Below, piece by piece: positions 44,705 through 56,171 of a stretch of DNA of 64,000 bases. The notes under the pieces are model-generated. The model had not been told where the DNA came from. It saw nothing but the letters and a program-made list of their open reading frames with translations, and did not search any database. Numbering within the stretch: position 1 is the stretch's first letter; every line of letters begins with the position of its first letter. The DNA is from Endothia cerciana (Eukaryota; Ascomycota; Sordariomycetes; Diaporthales; Cryphonectriaceae). The stretch is from assembly GCA_026119935.1 (NCBI GenBank), contig JALRMH010000003.1, positions 62,001 to 126,000 on the forward strand, read 5' to 3'. A program made the translations under genes and the position numbers.

Positions 44705-47537
44705 TCATGCATCCGTGTGTATTGGGATCATGTCCGCCGCGCAATGATCACATTGCTCATGGCCGCGGCAACTGGGCGTGAGACACGCAGAGCTGAAGCC
44801 ACTGAGTCTCTGCTCGCCGCAACCGCACTGGGTGCAACGTTAGCTAGATGAGGTACTGGAGCGCGACATAAAACTTACGCAATACCACACCGCACTGGGG
44901 CGTGCTTTCTTCTGCGGTCTTGACTGCTGCGTCTCTCCATCAACATGTCTCTTCGGCGATCGGCCTGCGAGGTCCGTCTGGGCTGAAGAAGTGTAGGGGG
45001 GGTCGGCCAATCTGCCAATGCTAGCTGCATCAAATTCCTCCAGGACGACATTGACTTGCGAGCCCCCCGGCTCCACGCTCTTCCACTGGGAGATGTTCAA
45101 ATCCTTGGTGAGGTGCTGGTCGATGTGGTTGGTCCGGCCCGCCCAGGCCTTCGGGCCCTTATCCTCGACCTTGACCATCTTCTTGCAGAACCCACACCAG
45201 AAACTAACCTCATAATTGCGACCGTCGAGGCCACTCTCCAGCCTGAGGTCGACAGCAGCAGGATCTACGATGCTGTGATCTTTCGACAGGTGAGCCTTGA
45301 ACTGCCCCCTGTGGTTGTATGTCTTGCCACATATCTCACTTGCTTTGCTGAGGCTCTTCTCGTTGCATTTCCACAGCTCGAGCTGGTAGTGCTGGCTGTT
45401 CTCATGACGCTTCCAGTCGTTCTTGCTGCCAAAGCTTTTGCTGCAGTTGGGGAACGTGCAGCTCCAAGGCTTGGCATGACGCTTTAAATGCTTTCTGCAA
45501 TTTGTGTCAGTAATATGTCGGATTCGTGTGATGCATTCAGCTGACCTTAGCTCGGATCGTCTTCCAAAGGCTTTGGTGCAATCTGGTTGGGAGCAGACAA
45601 AAGCGTTTCTACTCGCGTCGGCGGAGATACTGGAAGTCGTACTTGACTTGGCCTCTTCCTCGGTCTCGCCTTCCGTGAGCTTCTCATAACCCAGTCTGCC
45701 CAACACCTCTGCAAGAGTCGCCTTATCCAGTTTCCCCAGTACCTCTGCGAGCGTACTCTTGTCTTCGAGGGCCTTGAGCAGATCAGTGGGTTTGTCCTTG
45801 TAACCAATGTCCGAGTCATCACGAGATGACCCGATGGCACGCGACTGCTCAGATTGGCCTGCAGAGGAATCCTGAGAGATCTGCGAGTTTTCAGCGCCTC
45901 TTGGTGAGCTTGAAGCTAGAGACGTTGATGTACGAGACGACTCATCATCCTCCACCTCAACAGGATCATCTTGCAGGTCACCAGTCCTAGGGTCGATAGT
46001 CGGCTCGATCATGCTCTGCTGAAGATGTGCGAAATCTATTGACAACTCGCCTGGGGCCTCTGGGGATGTCAGATCTGTCATGTTCTGTGTGTCAGACTGA
46101 TCCTCTTCTCCCAGAGATCCATCGTCCGGTATCGATGCCTCGTCGAAGAAGCTTGGGTGGAGATCAATGTCATCATTTCCATCAGGAGGGCTGGCAAGGT
46201 CTGAACCTTTCGAACGCTCGACAGGGCGCTCTCCTAGATGAGACAAGGTAGTATCCACGTCAAAGTCGACTGGCTGTATTTGCATCGTTGCACCTGAGTT
46301 CTGGTCACTAGTTATGGCGGTCGGGACCATCTCTAGTGGCTGGTCGGTGCCGACAACATCTTGAAACATCTGCTGATGAAGATAGTCGTTGAATGTGGAG
46401 GGATCCCTCGATACTTCCTCTGGGACTGCCTGCATACCTAAAGGCCAGTCACTGGGCCCTAGGATACCGCTATTACGATTGATTTCGGCGGACATGAAAG
46501 CGTCTCCGATGGATGATCCTAGGCCGGCAAGGGCAAGATCATGTCCTCGGAATGGCGGTGGTCTAGCCGGCCATGTCAGTCACGCCGACTCAAGAGGGTC
46601 AAAGGGCTTGTGTGGGCCCACTTGTACACATATTTCTCTAGATCATCGTCCCTAGCCGGCATATGATGGACCCTCTTCAGATGCTGCCTAAAGTTATCTG
46701 CGCGCGGCCAGTTCTTGTACTTAGCGCGACAGTCCGGGACAGCACACCTATAGTATTTGCCATCGGGGTGTGAACCAGGGTGACAGCTTCTGATGTGTCG
46801 GTCGACATCGTTCGGGGTGCTGAAACCTTCGGTGCGCGAACAACCGGAGACTTTACATCGATGGGGCTTTTCGTGCTTCTGCTTGTGTTTTCTCCATGGG
46901 CATCGTTAGACGACAAGCTGCATGAGGGAGGTGGCAGGAACACATACTTTAGCTCCGACTTTGTCTTCACCTCCCTGTTGCAATATTGGCACACAAATTT
47001 ATTCGTGTCTACATTCACTGGTGCATCGGCACCGAGAACAGATTCCGGATTCCTCCAGGTCTCTGAGGACAGCAGAGATCGATCGTAGTGGAAGCCAACC
47101 GGATGGCTTGCGACACTCGCAGTCTCTCCGGACGGGTCGCATTCTCCGTAGACGGATCCGTTGGCCACGCTATGTCCGGTCCGACTTAGGGTTCCATATC
47201 CCGAGTCGGGAGGGCCGGTCGTGTCGCATTCCGAAGGTGCAGGATTACGGTGCGTTAGGAAAGGCGCTCCGCCATGTGCGTCATTGAGTCTTGCTCCAGT
47301 CCGTGATGCGGTGGGGTTTCTTCCTACGATAGGATTCCATGGTTCCGCGGATGAGTACCACACACCCAGGGGGTCCTGCCGAGGTGGCCTCATCAGAGTG
47401 GCAGTTGAATGGGGTATTCCGTGGGTACCGGTTGTTTGCAAGTCACCAAGAGAATCAGTCAGGATAGGGCTTGGTGCCCATGGAGATGGGGCGACGCCGT
47501 TCAGGTCCGGCTCGACAGGCCGCGGCCGGGTGTCCAT
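44705..47537 (-). CDS. large multi-finger C2H2 protein with Cys-rich tail, one five-exon gene, 871 aa
   Basis: Exons: 46948-47537, 46622-46891, 45546-46562, 44879-45494, 44705-44827. All four junctions keep frame, and three of four introns show a CTAAC or CTGAC branch point near the acceptor. Read without splicing it looks like two genes (46677-47537 and 44840-46495), because the second intron (46563-46621) contains the TGA at 46576. Finger cluster 1 is KFVCQYCNREVKTKSELK-KHKQKH, RCKVSGCSRTEGFSTPNDVDRH and YRCAVPDCRAKYKNWPRADNFRQHLKRVH. Cluster 2 is FVCSQPDCTKAFGRRSELR-KHLKRH (restored by removing a 51-bp length-3n intron) and CTFPNCSKSFGSKNDWKRH, then a FWCGFCKKMV segment. The last exon adds WYC-CGCGEQRL ... 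CRGHEQCDHC, a Cys-rich C-terminus known in such proteins. The middle is acidic and disordered. It is nuclear by inference, with no known targets. Confidence 0.8.
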
Positions 47538-50500
47538 CAGGACGCTGAGTGTCTAAGCAGCAGGATATCAGACGAGGCCAAAGTAGGGTGGGAAACATGA
47601 TCTGCATACCGAAGGTCGGTCCGGCCTGGCAAATGAAGCTTGAGCCATGATGCTGTCATGAAATCAGCTCTCGAGGTCGCAAGCATTGTATGTTCCAGGA
47701 CGTGTGGGCGTACAAAGGCCTTGAACGACTGCCTGTCCTTTTGTCATGAACCTGGCCGGTGCTGGAATTTCCCGGCGCTCAGAAGGCCTGCAGAATCCAG
47801 TGTCTGGGCGTCGTGATGAGGACCGTGAACAACAGACGCATCGATGAAGAGTATGAGGCGGCAAAGGAGGCAGGACGGTAGAATGGTCCGGATGAGATAA
47901 GACCAGAGGTTCCCCTCCCCCGCCAGCCGCTCTCAGGCAAGGCAGAACCGAGTGCAGCGGGATGTGGCGCGGCGAAAGCGGCCTCAATCTGTATATAGAA
48001 GGCGCCCGACACCCTTGATTCGTGCAGAGACCGCAGGCCTGTCCTGCTACCACCGTATCCCGATATTGGCTTGAGGCTTTCGACCAGTGCGCGCTCGCTG
48101 GTGCTTGTGCCGCCACCCTCTCGGGACTTGGGCGTTCGACGGTCAGACGTCAGGTGTGGAATGTGCGGGCAATCACGCGAATGCCATCTGCACGTCCATA
48201 GACGCCATCTCTTTCTTGACTGTGCGCGAGCTGCAGGGAGATGGAAAAAGGTGACGGTGCAGCTTGCGGTTGGCAGGATCGCAGGCGATGACGCCGCAGT
48301 TTTGCACTTTCGAAGTGAATAGGCTGGATCGCCCCCGCCTCACTTTCGTGTTTGGTTGGCACCCTTTCGCAGGGCATTCTCGGTGTGAATGGCGCTGTTC
48401 GGCCAATGAGAACGCCCGACCTGACACCTTACAGAGGCGTCTGTTACAGTGGAGGCGACCTCGGCCTCGGTCAGCGGATTGGGGAACCCGCCTAGGATCG
48501 CAGACTGCCGTAGTCGTGGACGAAACGAGGCAACCAAAATCACGTGCTCTGTGCGGCAGCAGCATCGTCGACCTCACATCAGCTCTGCCATCACGGCAAC
48601 AGCAGGCTTGAACAACACGATACAGAAGCCTCGCCCGTCTCTTCTGACGGCCATCCAGAAGAGAAAGAAAAGTCGAAGCCGAGAAACAAGCGCCCACGTT
48701 CACCGCCGCCATCTCGAGCCGGGCGATGCGAGTCAAATGTCAGTCACATCAGCCACACCTGCGCGGGATTCGATTGCTCGGATTGCGTGTGCTGTGTGCT
48801 CGTGCCATTTATCTCTTCGCAGGACGAGCATGTACCGGCTGGAGGCATCCGGCCCTTCGAGGCTCTCGTCGGGGGGGTTGGGGGGGAGGGGTGGAGGACC
48901 TCAAATTCCTCCATCTGGACCTGCCGCGACTCGGGCGGGCGACGATTGTACGGCACCTGGGAGTTGATGATGTCGGGCTCTCGATTCGATTGCTACTCTG
49001 CATATAATAAACCGTCCTCTTTCTCCAGCTGTCACATCTCGGTCCTGATTTGACGAACTGAGCGGAACCCGACACGGAAATCGGTAAATTGGGTCAAGAC
49101 CATCACTGTCGTTCTTCTGACGCGCCGGCATCACACTGGAATCTACGTCTTGTGATTGCCGGTTGCGTTCTGGCCAGTAAGTCTCGAGAAGGCATGCTGC
49201 GCGACTGTACGAAGACCACGTGCGAGACTCTGTCGGCCGATCTCGGGCACGAAGCAGAGTATCAGGCCGGCACATCTCGCCTGACGGCCTACCTGGCGCT
49301 GCTCAAGATCTTAGCCGACCGGCCCTCAGGTCTCGTATGAGCTACAGGACGCTGTGGCGGACCTTGACCGCATGAATACGAGCCGGAGGCGACGAGCTTC
49401 TACCTGGAACCGCGGCGTTCGATTTCTCGGGCTGCATGGGTAAGCCCTTGGAGTCCAGAACGAAAAGCTGGACGGTCCATTGGAATTGCAAATGCAAGAC
49501 CACCCTTTCGGGAATGGTCGTGATAACCGTCCCTCGAATGAGCCCGCGGCATCTCAGCCATGGCTTGGTGTCTTGCAGAATCTCACAGATGAGTTTCCGG
49601 TCTCAGGCTACCAGTAACCTGGTTTTCAGACCATGGATGCAATATGATTCGATCGCTAAATTTCTGCAGATGCTATGGTAAATCGAACGTACAGCTGGCC
49701 TCCGCGCCCAAAGTTTGACCTCGTCTGGCACGGGAAGGCGCATCGCCCAGTCCGGCGGACACTGTGGGATGTCCTTGAACAGACCTGTCATAATTCTCTG
49801 ATAGCCTGTCCGGCGTTGTGCAATTCGACGCAGAGAAAATTCCCCAAGACTTCCATTCGGAGGTCGGCCGCAAATCCGCCAACTGGCCTCACGAGAGGCA
49901 GGTCCCAAATGGCATCAGGTAGCTGGAACTGCTATGACGAGCCGGTTTCGCAAGTGCAAAATAGTTCTCACACAGTGCAATTCGGAGATGCATATGCAAC
50001 GTCGCGCATGTTTGCTTAACTGCGTCCAGCGTCGCATCAGACGCACAGAAACGTTTTCATTTCATTGAACTGCACAGACTTTCTTGATAGGCGACATCTG
50101 AACAGGCAGACCAGAAATAGGTACAGGCGAATGCCTTTGACTCCTTTCCCCTGTTGTCGCCGAGGGCCTCGCTGGAGAAACAGCTGTGTGACATCAAGTT
50201 GAATGGTGCCCGACGTTGCCGGTGCAACTCTGTACCGTCCGGATGGCTCCCCGGCGGAAGTGGCACTTTGCTTGCTTCGGAGGATTGGACTCGCATGTCG
50301 ACATGCCGACGTCACAACGGATCTTGATACATCTTCTACACAGCGTTGTCCCGTCCAATGCTGGACGTGGGTGAAATGTGATGAGATCCCATACCCAGAC
50401 TCATCGGGATCTTTCATGCAAGAGACTCCACTTCGCAATGTGCATGGACGAAAAGGGAAGGAAAAGTAGCTGCACTGCATGCGTCTTAATAAGTTGTGAA

Positions 50501-50806
50501 GTTTGCTCCAGGTCAATCGAGATCCCCGGGAGGGAGTCCCCACGGAACTGCCGTCGGTGATGGCAGGAGACATATAAAGGGTCCAGAGCTGCTACTCAGA
50601 GTGATCTCGAGCGGTCCGGTCAGAACAAACAGAGTCAGCTGCAGATATCAAGAAGAAACCCACCTTGTATTGGAAAGCGCTTCAGAGGACTGAGTCTTCA
50701 CTTCCTTCCCAGACTGCGAGAGCACCAGCCCTGATCAAGTACCCTCGACCATCACTGCCGAACATCTCGCCATCCAAACCGTGTCTCAAGGGGAAAAAAG
50801 CCCATC
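47538..50806. other. intergenic, no gene called
   Basis: More than 3 kb of GC-rich DNA with many overlapping open frames of 60-190 codons on both strands. None has a recognisable domain. Around 49090-49445, pieces such as ADLDRMNTSRRRRASTWNRGVRFLGLHG hint at a decayed coding fragment broken by stops. I could not assign it to a family. Confidence 0.35.
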
Positions 50807-51110
50807 ATGTGCGACTGGGAAGAATTCATCTTCGGCTGCACCTGCTCCTTCACCAAGCGCAAGAACTACTGCCACTTCGCCCGCAACGACCCGAACCATC
50901 AGTGCTTTGGCGTCCAGGTCCTCAAGAAGGTCTGGGATGTCCCCGGGGCCTGCGAGAATTGTATCAGGAGCAACAGGACCACTGTGCAGGCAGCCAATGA
51001 ATGGGGTCACCAGTATGTGGCACAGCAACCCAGTGAGCCTCCGTCCCTATATTACGTGGTCGTGTGAGCAAAGACTGAAGATGTATCTAGACCAGCACCG
51101 TCGTCGCTGA
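50807..51110 (+). CDS. small Cys-rich protein of unknown function
   Basis: The frame from 50807 encodes MCDWEEFIFGCTCSFTKRKNYCHFARND... with paired Cys (C11, C13; later CENC), and remains open for 86 codons to 51067. A good donor (gtatgt at 51014) with an acceptor ending at 51071 (branch-like ctgaag upstream) would instead give an end PAPSSLRQTH at 51110. Small intracellular-looking proteins beginning MC-W-EE-FxxxC are familiar from ascomycete genomes, but no function is known. There is no signal peptide, so it is not an obvious secreted effector. Isolated between long noncoding stretches. Confidence 0.4.
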
Positions 51111-52114
51111 GACAGACTCATTGAGTTCATGATGCCAGAGAAAGCTTTCAGGCTTGTCCTTGTGCATGGGGTGGTGGCATAGGGTAAAGGCGGCAGGTGG
51201 TGGATGATCGTTATTCTCTCCCACAGGTCGGGCGATAATTAACAGGCATCGAGGCTCGGAGTATCAAGCGATTTGTCTCCTTGGGGCCGGAGCCTCTTCT
51301 GCGAAACAGGACTTCCTGTTCTAGGTCTAAGTCTTGGCAACATCACCTGGAATAGCTTCGAATTACGTCTAGACTCAGAGAATACTATTGTCTTCACCGC
51401 ACGATGATTGTGTTGTTTGATGAAGTCCATGACGGTCGCACGACACCATACTGTGGCCACAGATCGCCATACTCATGTGATCAATACCTGGCTAGGACCG
51501 ATCAGCAGGGTAGGCTTGATTGCACGGCAGACTGCGGCAGCAACACTGGAGCTTTATCACCGAAAGATAACAACAACAGATCCCCTTCCCTCTTGCGTGG
51601 CCACGACATGACGAGGGCGCCCCCGGGATGTAGGCGTCAAAGTAGGAAAGAATAAACGAGGCTCTGCATTGGCGAGGGTGAGGCCAAGAAAGATATCAGA
51701 ACGTGGCTGACATTGGGATACTTGCATCTGCCTTACCGGCTGGGCCAGTTGTTGATAACCACCACGTACGTTGCCGTTGGCTCCGTCCTTTTTTGAAGCA
51801 CCTGGTTACCGGGCCGGCTCGAATCTTTCCTGTCCGGGATGCAGAGACTCTGGATGACGAGATCTAGCCGCCCGAGATGCAGGTTCCCATTTTTCCGTCA
51901 CACATAGACCTCTTCTATACTATCGCTGAATCACCAAGCTCGTCGAAGACGCTGCCATAACTCACTTCGCTCCAGGCACTACCGGTAACCGCACCTGATG
52001 GGACCACAGCCCCACAGAACATGGGAGCAATCAAAGGAAAGTCAAACACCTGTTTCAGAGTGGGATAGCAGACCGCTTTATGAAATAGCAATCAGGAACC
52101 CCGCCCCCCCCCTT
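51111..52114. other. intergenic, no gene recognised
   Basis: Only short frames (51239-51460 minus, 51404-51655 plus) without family features. Confidence 0.5.
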
Positions 52115-52914
52115 TCACAGCACTGCCCCTGAAGACACGCCTGCTGCAGGTGCCCCATCATCGAAATTGGTGGCACCCTCAACGAGCCCCACGAGGTTGT
52201 ACCTGTTGGAAAAGAACTTGACCCAGTCGTTGAGCACGCCCTTCTCCTTGTCATCCAAGTCCTTCCACTCTGGGGAGACGTCCTCACTCTTGGTGGATGT
52301 CTTGCCCAGGGCGCGCGAGGCATCTTTCCCGGCGAAAACTTGGTAGAGAGGTCAGCCTCCTGGTTTGTAATAAGATGCGCACCATGATGGGAGAAGAGTG
52401 ATGAAGGCCGGGGTCTTATTGGGGAATATACAGCAAGGGCGTACAGAGAGGGAGGAAGGATGGGAGGGGGACGCCGTCGCCGAGGGCTGTAGAATGAACG
52501 AGGCGCGACACTGGAATAGAGCTTTCCCTACTCACCATGGTAGGAACCTCCAGGTTGGTAGGCCTTATTGCCAGTCACATCATAAACCTTGCCCTAGGAA
52601 GAGTCAGACGGGGTGTCTAGGCCTAGCGTCATGAAGCCCTACCTTGATGGCAACATAGCACTTCCCACCATCGGTACCTATACCAATACGATCAGCCAGG
52701 CGGGCCATGTGGGAGGGGAGCGCAGCCCGGTGTGCTTTGAAGTGCGCCCTCGCCAACCCATCCCTTCTAGCCAGGGATGAGGTTGCTTGAGAGGTAAGCT
52801 GCAAGACCTGAGCGTCCACCACTCACCATCAGCCTTGGCCAGTTCCTCTGGACTGATGGGATCGTCCTTGGGAGGATCCAGCTTTACGGACTCCTTGGGT
52901 TTGAATTCGGGCAT
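52115..52914 (-). CDS. cytochrome b5-like haem/steroid-binding protein (Dap1/MAPR type), 134 aa
   Basis: Four exons: 52827-52914, 52643-52677, 52536-52593 and 52115-52338, all junctions in frame. The second exon is only 35 bp. The start is MPEFKPKESVKLDPPKDDPISPEELAKADG. The haem-binding fold follows, with CYVAIKGKVYDVTGNKAYQPGGSYHVFAGKDASRALGK, the signature of membrane-associated progesterone receptor/Dap1 proteins (Tyr haem ligation, no His pair as in true cytochrome b5). In yeast, Dap1 supports the Erg11 and Erg5 P450 enzymes of sterol synthesis. This form has no N-terminal membrane helix, unlike yeast Dap1, and is shorter, so it is probably a soluble paralogue. The C-terminus is EGATNFDDGAPAAGVSSGAVL. 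Confidence 0.9.
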
Positions 52915-53401
52915 CGTGCGGGTGAGCGGTGCAACAGTGTCCTAATGAAAATGGCAGGCGAAGGCTGAGGCGGTCTCGAGGCTGGTGCCAGAAAGAGACT
53001 CTGCTGGAACAGGTGTAGCTTGTTCACCATGTAATGTAGCTCAGGGAAGTTGAAGTTGTGGGGGCTTTCAGCGGCAGTCCGTGGCATTTAACCTCGGCGC
53101 TGCGGTGTGCTATGTGGTGCTCATAGTACTATGTACAGTACTATAGGCTCGCAACGGTAGCGCTTGTTGCCGGGGGCAAGGATTCCGTCATAGAATTGCT
53201 GCCAGTTGCTACAGCTCCTAAAAATTCATGGTGGCTCTGTCGGACGGACTTCATATTTGCGACGGATTTACCACCACCGCAACGGCTGTTAAACCTGATG
53301 GAGAGCCTCATGCCGCCTGCTCCCTGACCATCGACATCTGCAGAACCCCATTCGAGTCCGCAATGCTCCCGATTCGCGGCGCGAAGCTGCCTCAGCACGG
53401 C
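52915..53401. other. divergent promoter region
   Basis: Short head-to-head spacer between the Dap1-like gene and the Mgr3-like gene. No feature recognised beyond the alternative ATG at 53363. Confidence 0.6.
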
Positions 53402-55089
53402 ATGCTTCGAGCAGCCATCCGACCTTCCACACCACCCGTTCGATCTTCGACTGCTCTGCTCCGAGCACTGAACGCGGGGTCTTTGGCCAGACTCCGCCAC
53501 GGGCTGGCGACTCCTAGAGTAGCGCACGCTCGTGGCCAGACCCGATGGATAACGTCTGACAGCCGGCGGCCGACGCCGACGACCGCTTCGAACAAGCGAA
53601 AGGAGACAACCTGGCAAACGCTGCGTCGCGCATTACGGTTTTCCAGCATCTTTCGCGGGCAGAGTCTCAAGAAGCTCTTCCGAGAAAGCCCGGAGGAGAC
53701 CGTCCTGGCTTTGTTGCTGTGAGCTTGCCTGAGCCGGTCCATGCCAACGAAACTCCGCTGACAGGTACATCAGGCTCGTAGCGACCTCCGGAGCCGTCGC
53801 GTACGCCGTTTACATGTACTTCAACTATTTCTATGCCGAGCAGTTTACCAGATACCCGCCAGACGTGGCCAAGTCTCTCCGACGCGCCCTCTACTATAGT
53901 AACCACCAGCTGGACCCGAAGCTGGCTCTCAAGTACTACAAACTTGCTCTCGAGCAGTGTAACGCTCACGGCCTCGATCCCTTCTCCGACGATGTCGTTG
54001 GAATCAAAATTCAGCTCTCGGCTTGGCTAGAAAAGATGGGCAATATTCCGGGTGCGATCCACGTCTTGGATCTGGTCCTCACAGAGAACAAGAAGTGGCT
54101 GAGCATGGTTGAGACAAGCCCCGAGAAATTACCAATGGCGCCTCTTCCCGGGGCCGTCGTCGGAGAGGGGCAATCGGCACGAACCATTACGCAAGAAGAG
54201 TTCGATCAGTGGGTCCGGTCTTCTCGCACCCGTGTCCTGCTCAAATCCTGTCAAATCAGCGTCAAGCTAGGAACGTTGTACGCGGAAGAGCACGTCTTGG
54301 ATAACGACAGGTCACATGAACACCTGATGTGGGCTGCTGAGACGGCTCTTAAAGAGTTCCAGCGAAGGGCTGTGGAAGGCGTAAAGGCCGGCGAGGGATC
54401 ATGGTTGACGCCCGAGGAAATTGGTGGCGCGTTGGAGTGTGAGTAATACGTCTTCTCTTCTCGCGAATCGGCGAATCATGCCAGTGTCGCTGACAGATGT
54501 CCAAAGCCTTGGGCAACAGCTACGAGAGGAAAGCGCAATTCGACCTCGCTTTGCCGCTATTCTTCCAGGCACTTCGGCTATGCCAAGATCAATGTCACCT
54601 TGCAGTGATCAGTAAGTCATTTTAAACCAACAGAGCAGATCCCGATCCATATCTTGGAGAGGTTCTGCTGCTTGAGCATAAGTAGGCTCACATGTCCCAG
54701 TGAACAACCTTGCTGCATCTTTTGCTCAACATCCACCTCGCGCACCTTACGAAACACTCGCCGGCATCATTTCTGGCCAGGATGGACAGGCGCCGGACCC
54801 AGCAGCCTCAAACCAGACTTGGACACGGAAGGAACACCTCGAATCTGCCGAGAGGTGGGCGAAGAATGCGCTCAAGCACGCAAAAGAACCCACGGGAGAG
54901 GTGCGGACGCCAGAATGTGACCAAGCCTGTGCTGTGGCGCTCGTCAACCTCGGAGACATTGCGGTGATGTCTGGCGACTACAAACTGGCTCGTCGGAGAT
55001 ATGAGCGTGCCATCAAGGTCAGCGAGGAGAATAGCTTTGCCGAAGGCGTCAAGCAGGCCCAGGCAGGGCTGAACAGGCTTTCGCAGTGA
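53402..55089 (+). CDS. mitochondrial inner-membrane TPR protein, Mgr3-like, 494 aa
   Basis: Exons are 53402-53718, 53765-54438, 54507-54611 and 54701-55089, all in frame. The start at 53402 opens on an Arg-rich presequence (MLRAAIRPSTPPVRSSTALL ...); an in-frame ATG at 53363 would add 13 residues. A single hydrophobic helix (YIRLVATSGAVAYAVYMYF, about residues 107-125) follows. The rest is TPR-like helical repeats: RRALYYSNHQLDPKLALKYY, ALESLGNSYERKAQFDLALPLFFQAL, VALVNLGDIAVMSGDYKLARRRYERAI. Yeast Mgr3 has this layout and acts with Mgr1 as an adaptor of the i-AAA protease Yme1, facing the intermembrane space. The adaptor role here is inference from architecture and fold. The gene reads cleanly. 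Confidence 0.82.
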
Positions 55090-56125
55090 GCTCTCATTGT
55101 GCCATGATTACCGGACGGAGGCTCGTCATATGCCATGGCCATGGACGCGTTCATCGAGTCGCCAGGGAAAGACCTTTGTGCCTTGCACTTATGACTTTCA
55201 ACGTGGATGCCTAAAGGTCTCATTCTTTCAATGAGTAGGCTTTGTTCGATCTGTCTGGACCCAAAAGATCACGGCTTTTCCGCGGCATACCTGACAGGCC
55301 ACAAGCTTGTTTGTTCAAGCCATATCGGTGAAGCTCCCTAGTCGTAAGACTTGCGACCGACCGACATCCCGACACCTAGCCATAAAACACTAATTGGCGG
55401 CGTTGTACCACTGTATCATGAACAGCTAAGCAAGCCACCAATAGAAACGGGCCGGAATACCGACGCAACGCCGAAGACTGCGAGCAGCCTCATGAGCAAG
55501 AAAAATGTTAGTGACACCGCCGCCCAGAGCCTTTTCACTTCATGCAACAGGATTCAGGACCACGTGCTGTCCGGGGTGGTGTTTTGCGGCAGGGCCGTCA
55601 CGACAAATCTTGTCCGCAGTGCGCAGTCGCTACTGCACCCTCTTGCAGGAAGGTGGTGTGAAGCGAGAGGCTTGGGGAATGGCAGCATCTACATACCGGT
55701 ACACGTACAGGATACCAGCCTTTAGGCTTCTCCCACTCCCCTGGATCGTCATCGAACCCCCTGCCCCCTGACTCGGACGGGAAGGGATGTGACAGCCATG
55801 TGGTCGAGACAGGGAGGGACAGACGGAAAAGAAGCAACTCACCTCGCAAACTCTTGCGCAGGGACCAGCTGTAGGGATGCCACAGCCGAATCTGTGCCTC
55901 GGTGGGGATGATGTGGAATCCTACTGCTGCCCGCCGCGGCTTCATGCCCGCCTTTCCTTATCGCCGCGGCACGTGCGCCTGAAGGGACTTTAGCTACAAG
56001 TCTGTACACATCTTGCAGCGAATCCTCCAAGGCTAGTCGGTCCACACTGGGCCCATTTTCACGATCTGCAGACACGACGACGCCACATTTATGACTGTCA
56101 ATGCCAAACTGTGGAAAAGACAACA

Positions 56126-56137
56126 CCCCCCCCCCCA

Positions 56138-56168
<31 letters not shown>

Positions 56169-56171
56169 TAC
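56126..56171. repeat. poly-C, poly-A and (TA)n compound low-complexity tract
   Basis: About eleven C, then ten A, then about twelve TA units in direct succession. Confidence 0.9.

Noticed and set aside
44840..46495. separate zinc-finger gene starting at 46495
   Set aside because: The in-frame upstream exon and a good intron show that it is the 3' part of a larger gene.
49089..49445. possible decayed gene fragment (ADLDRMNTSRRRRASTWNRG)
   Set aside because: Suggestive but short, frame-broken and not assignable to a family from memory.
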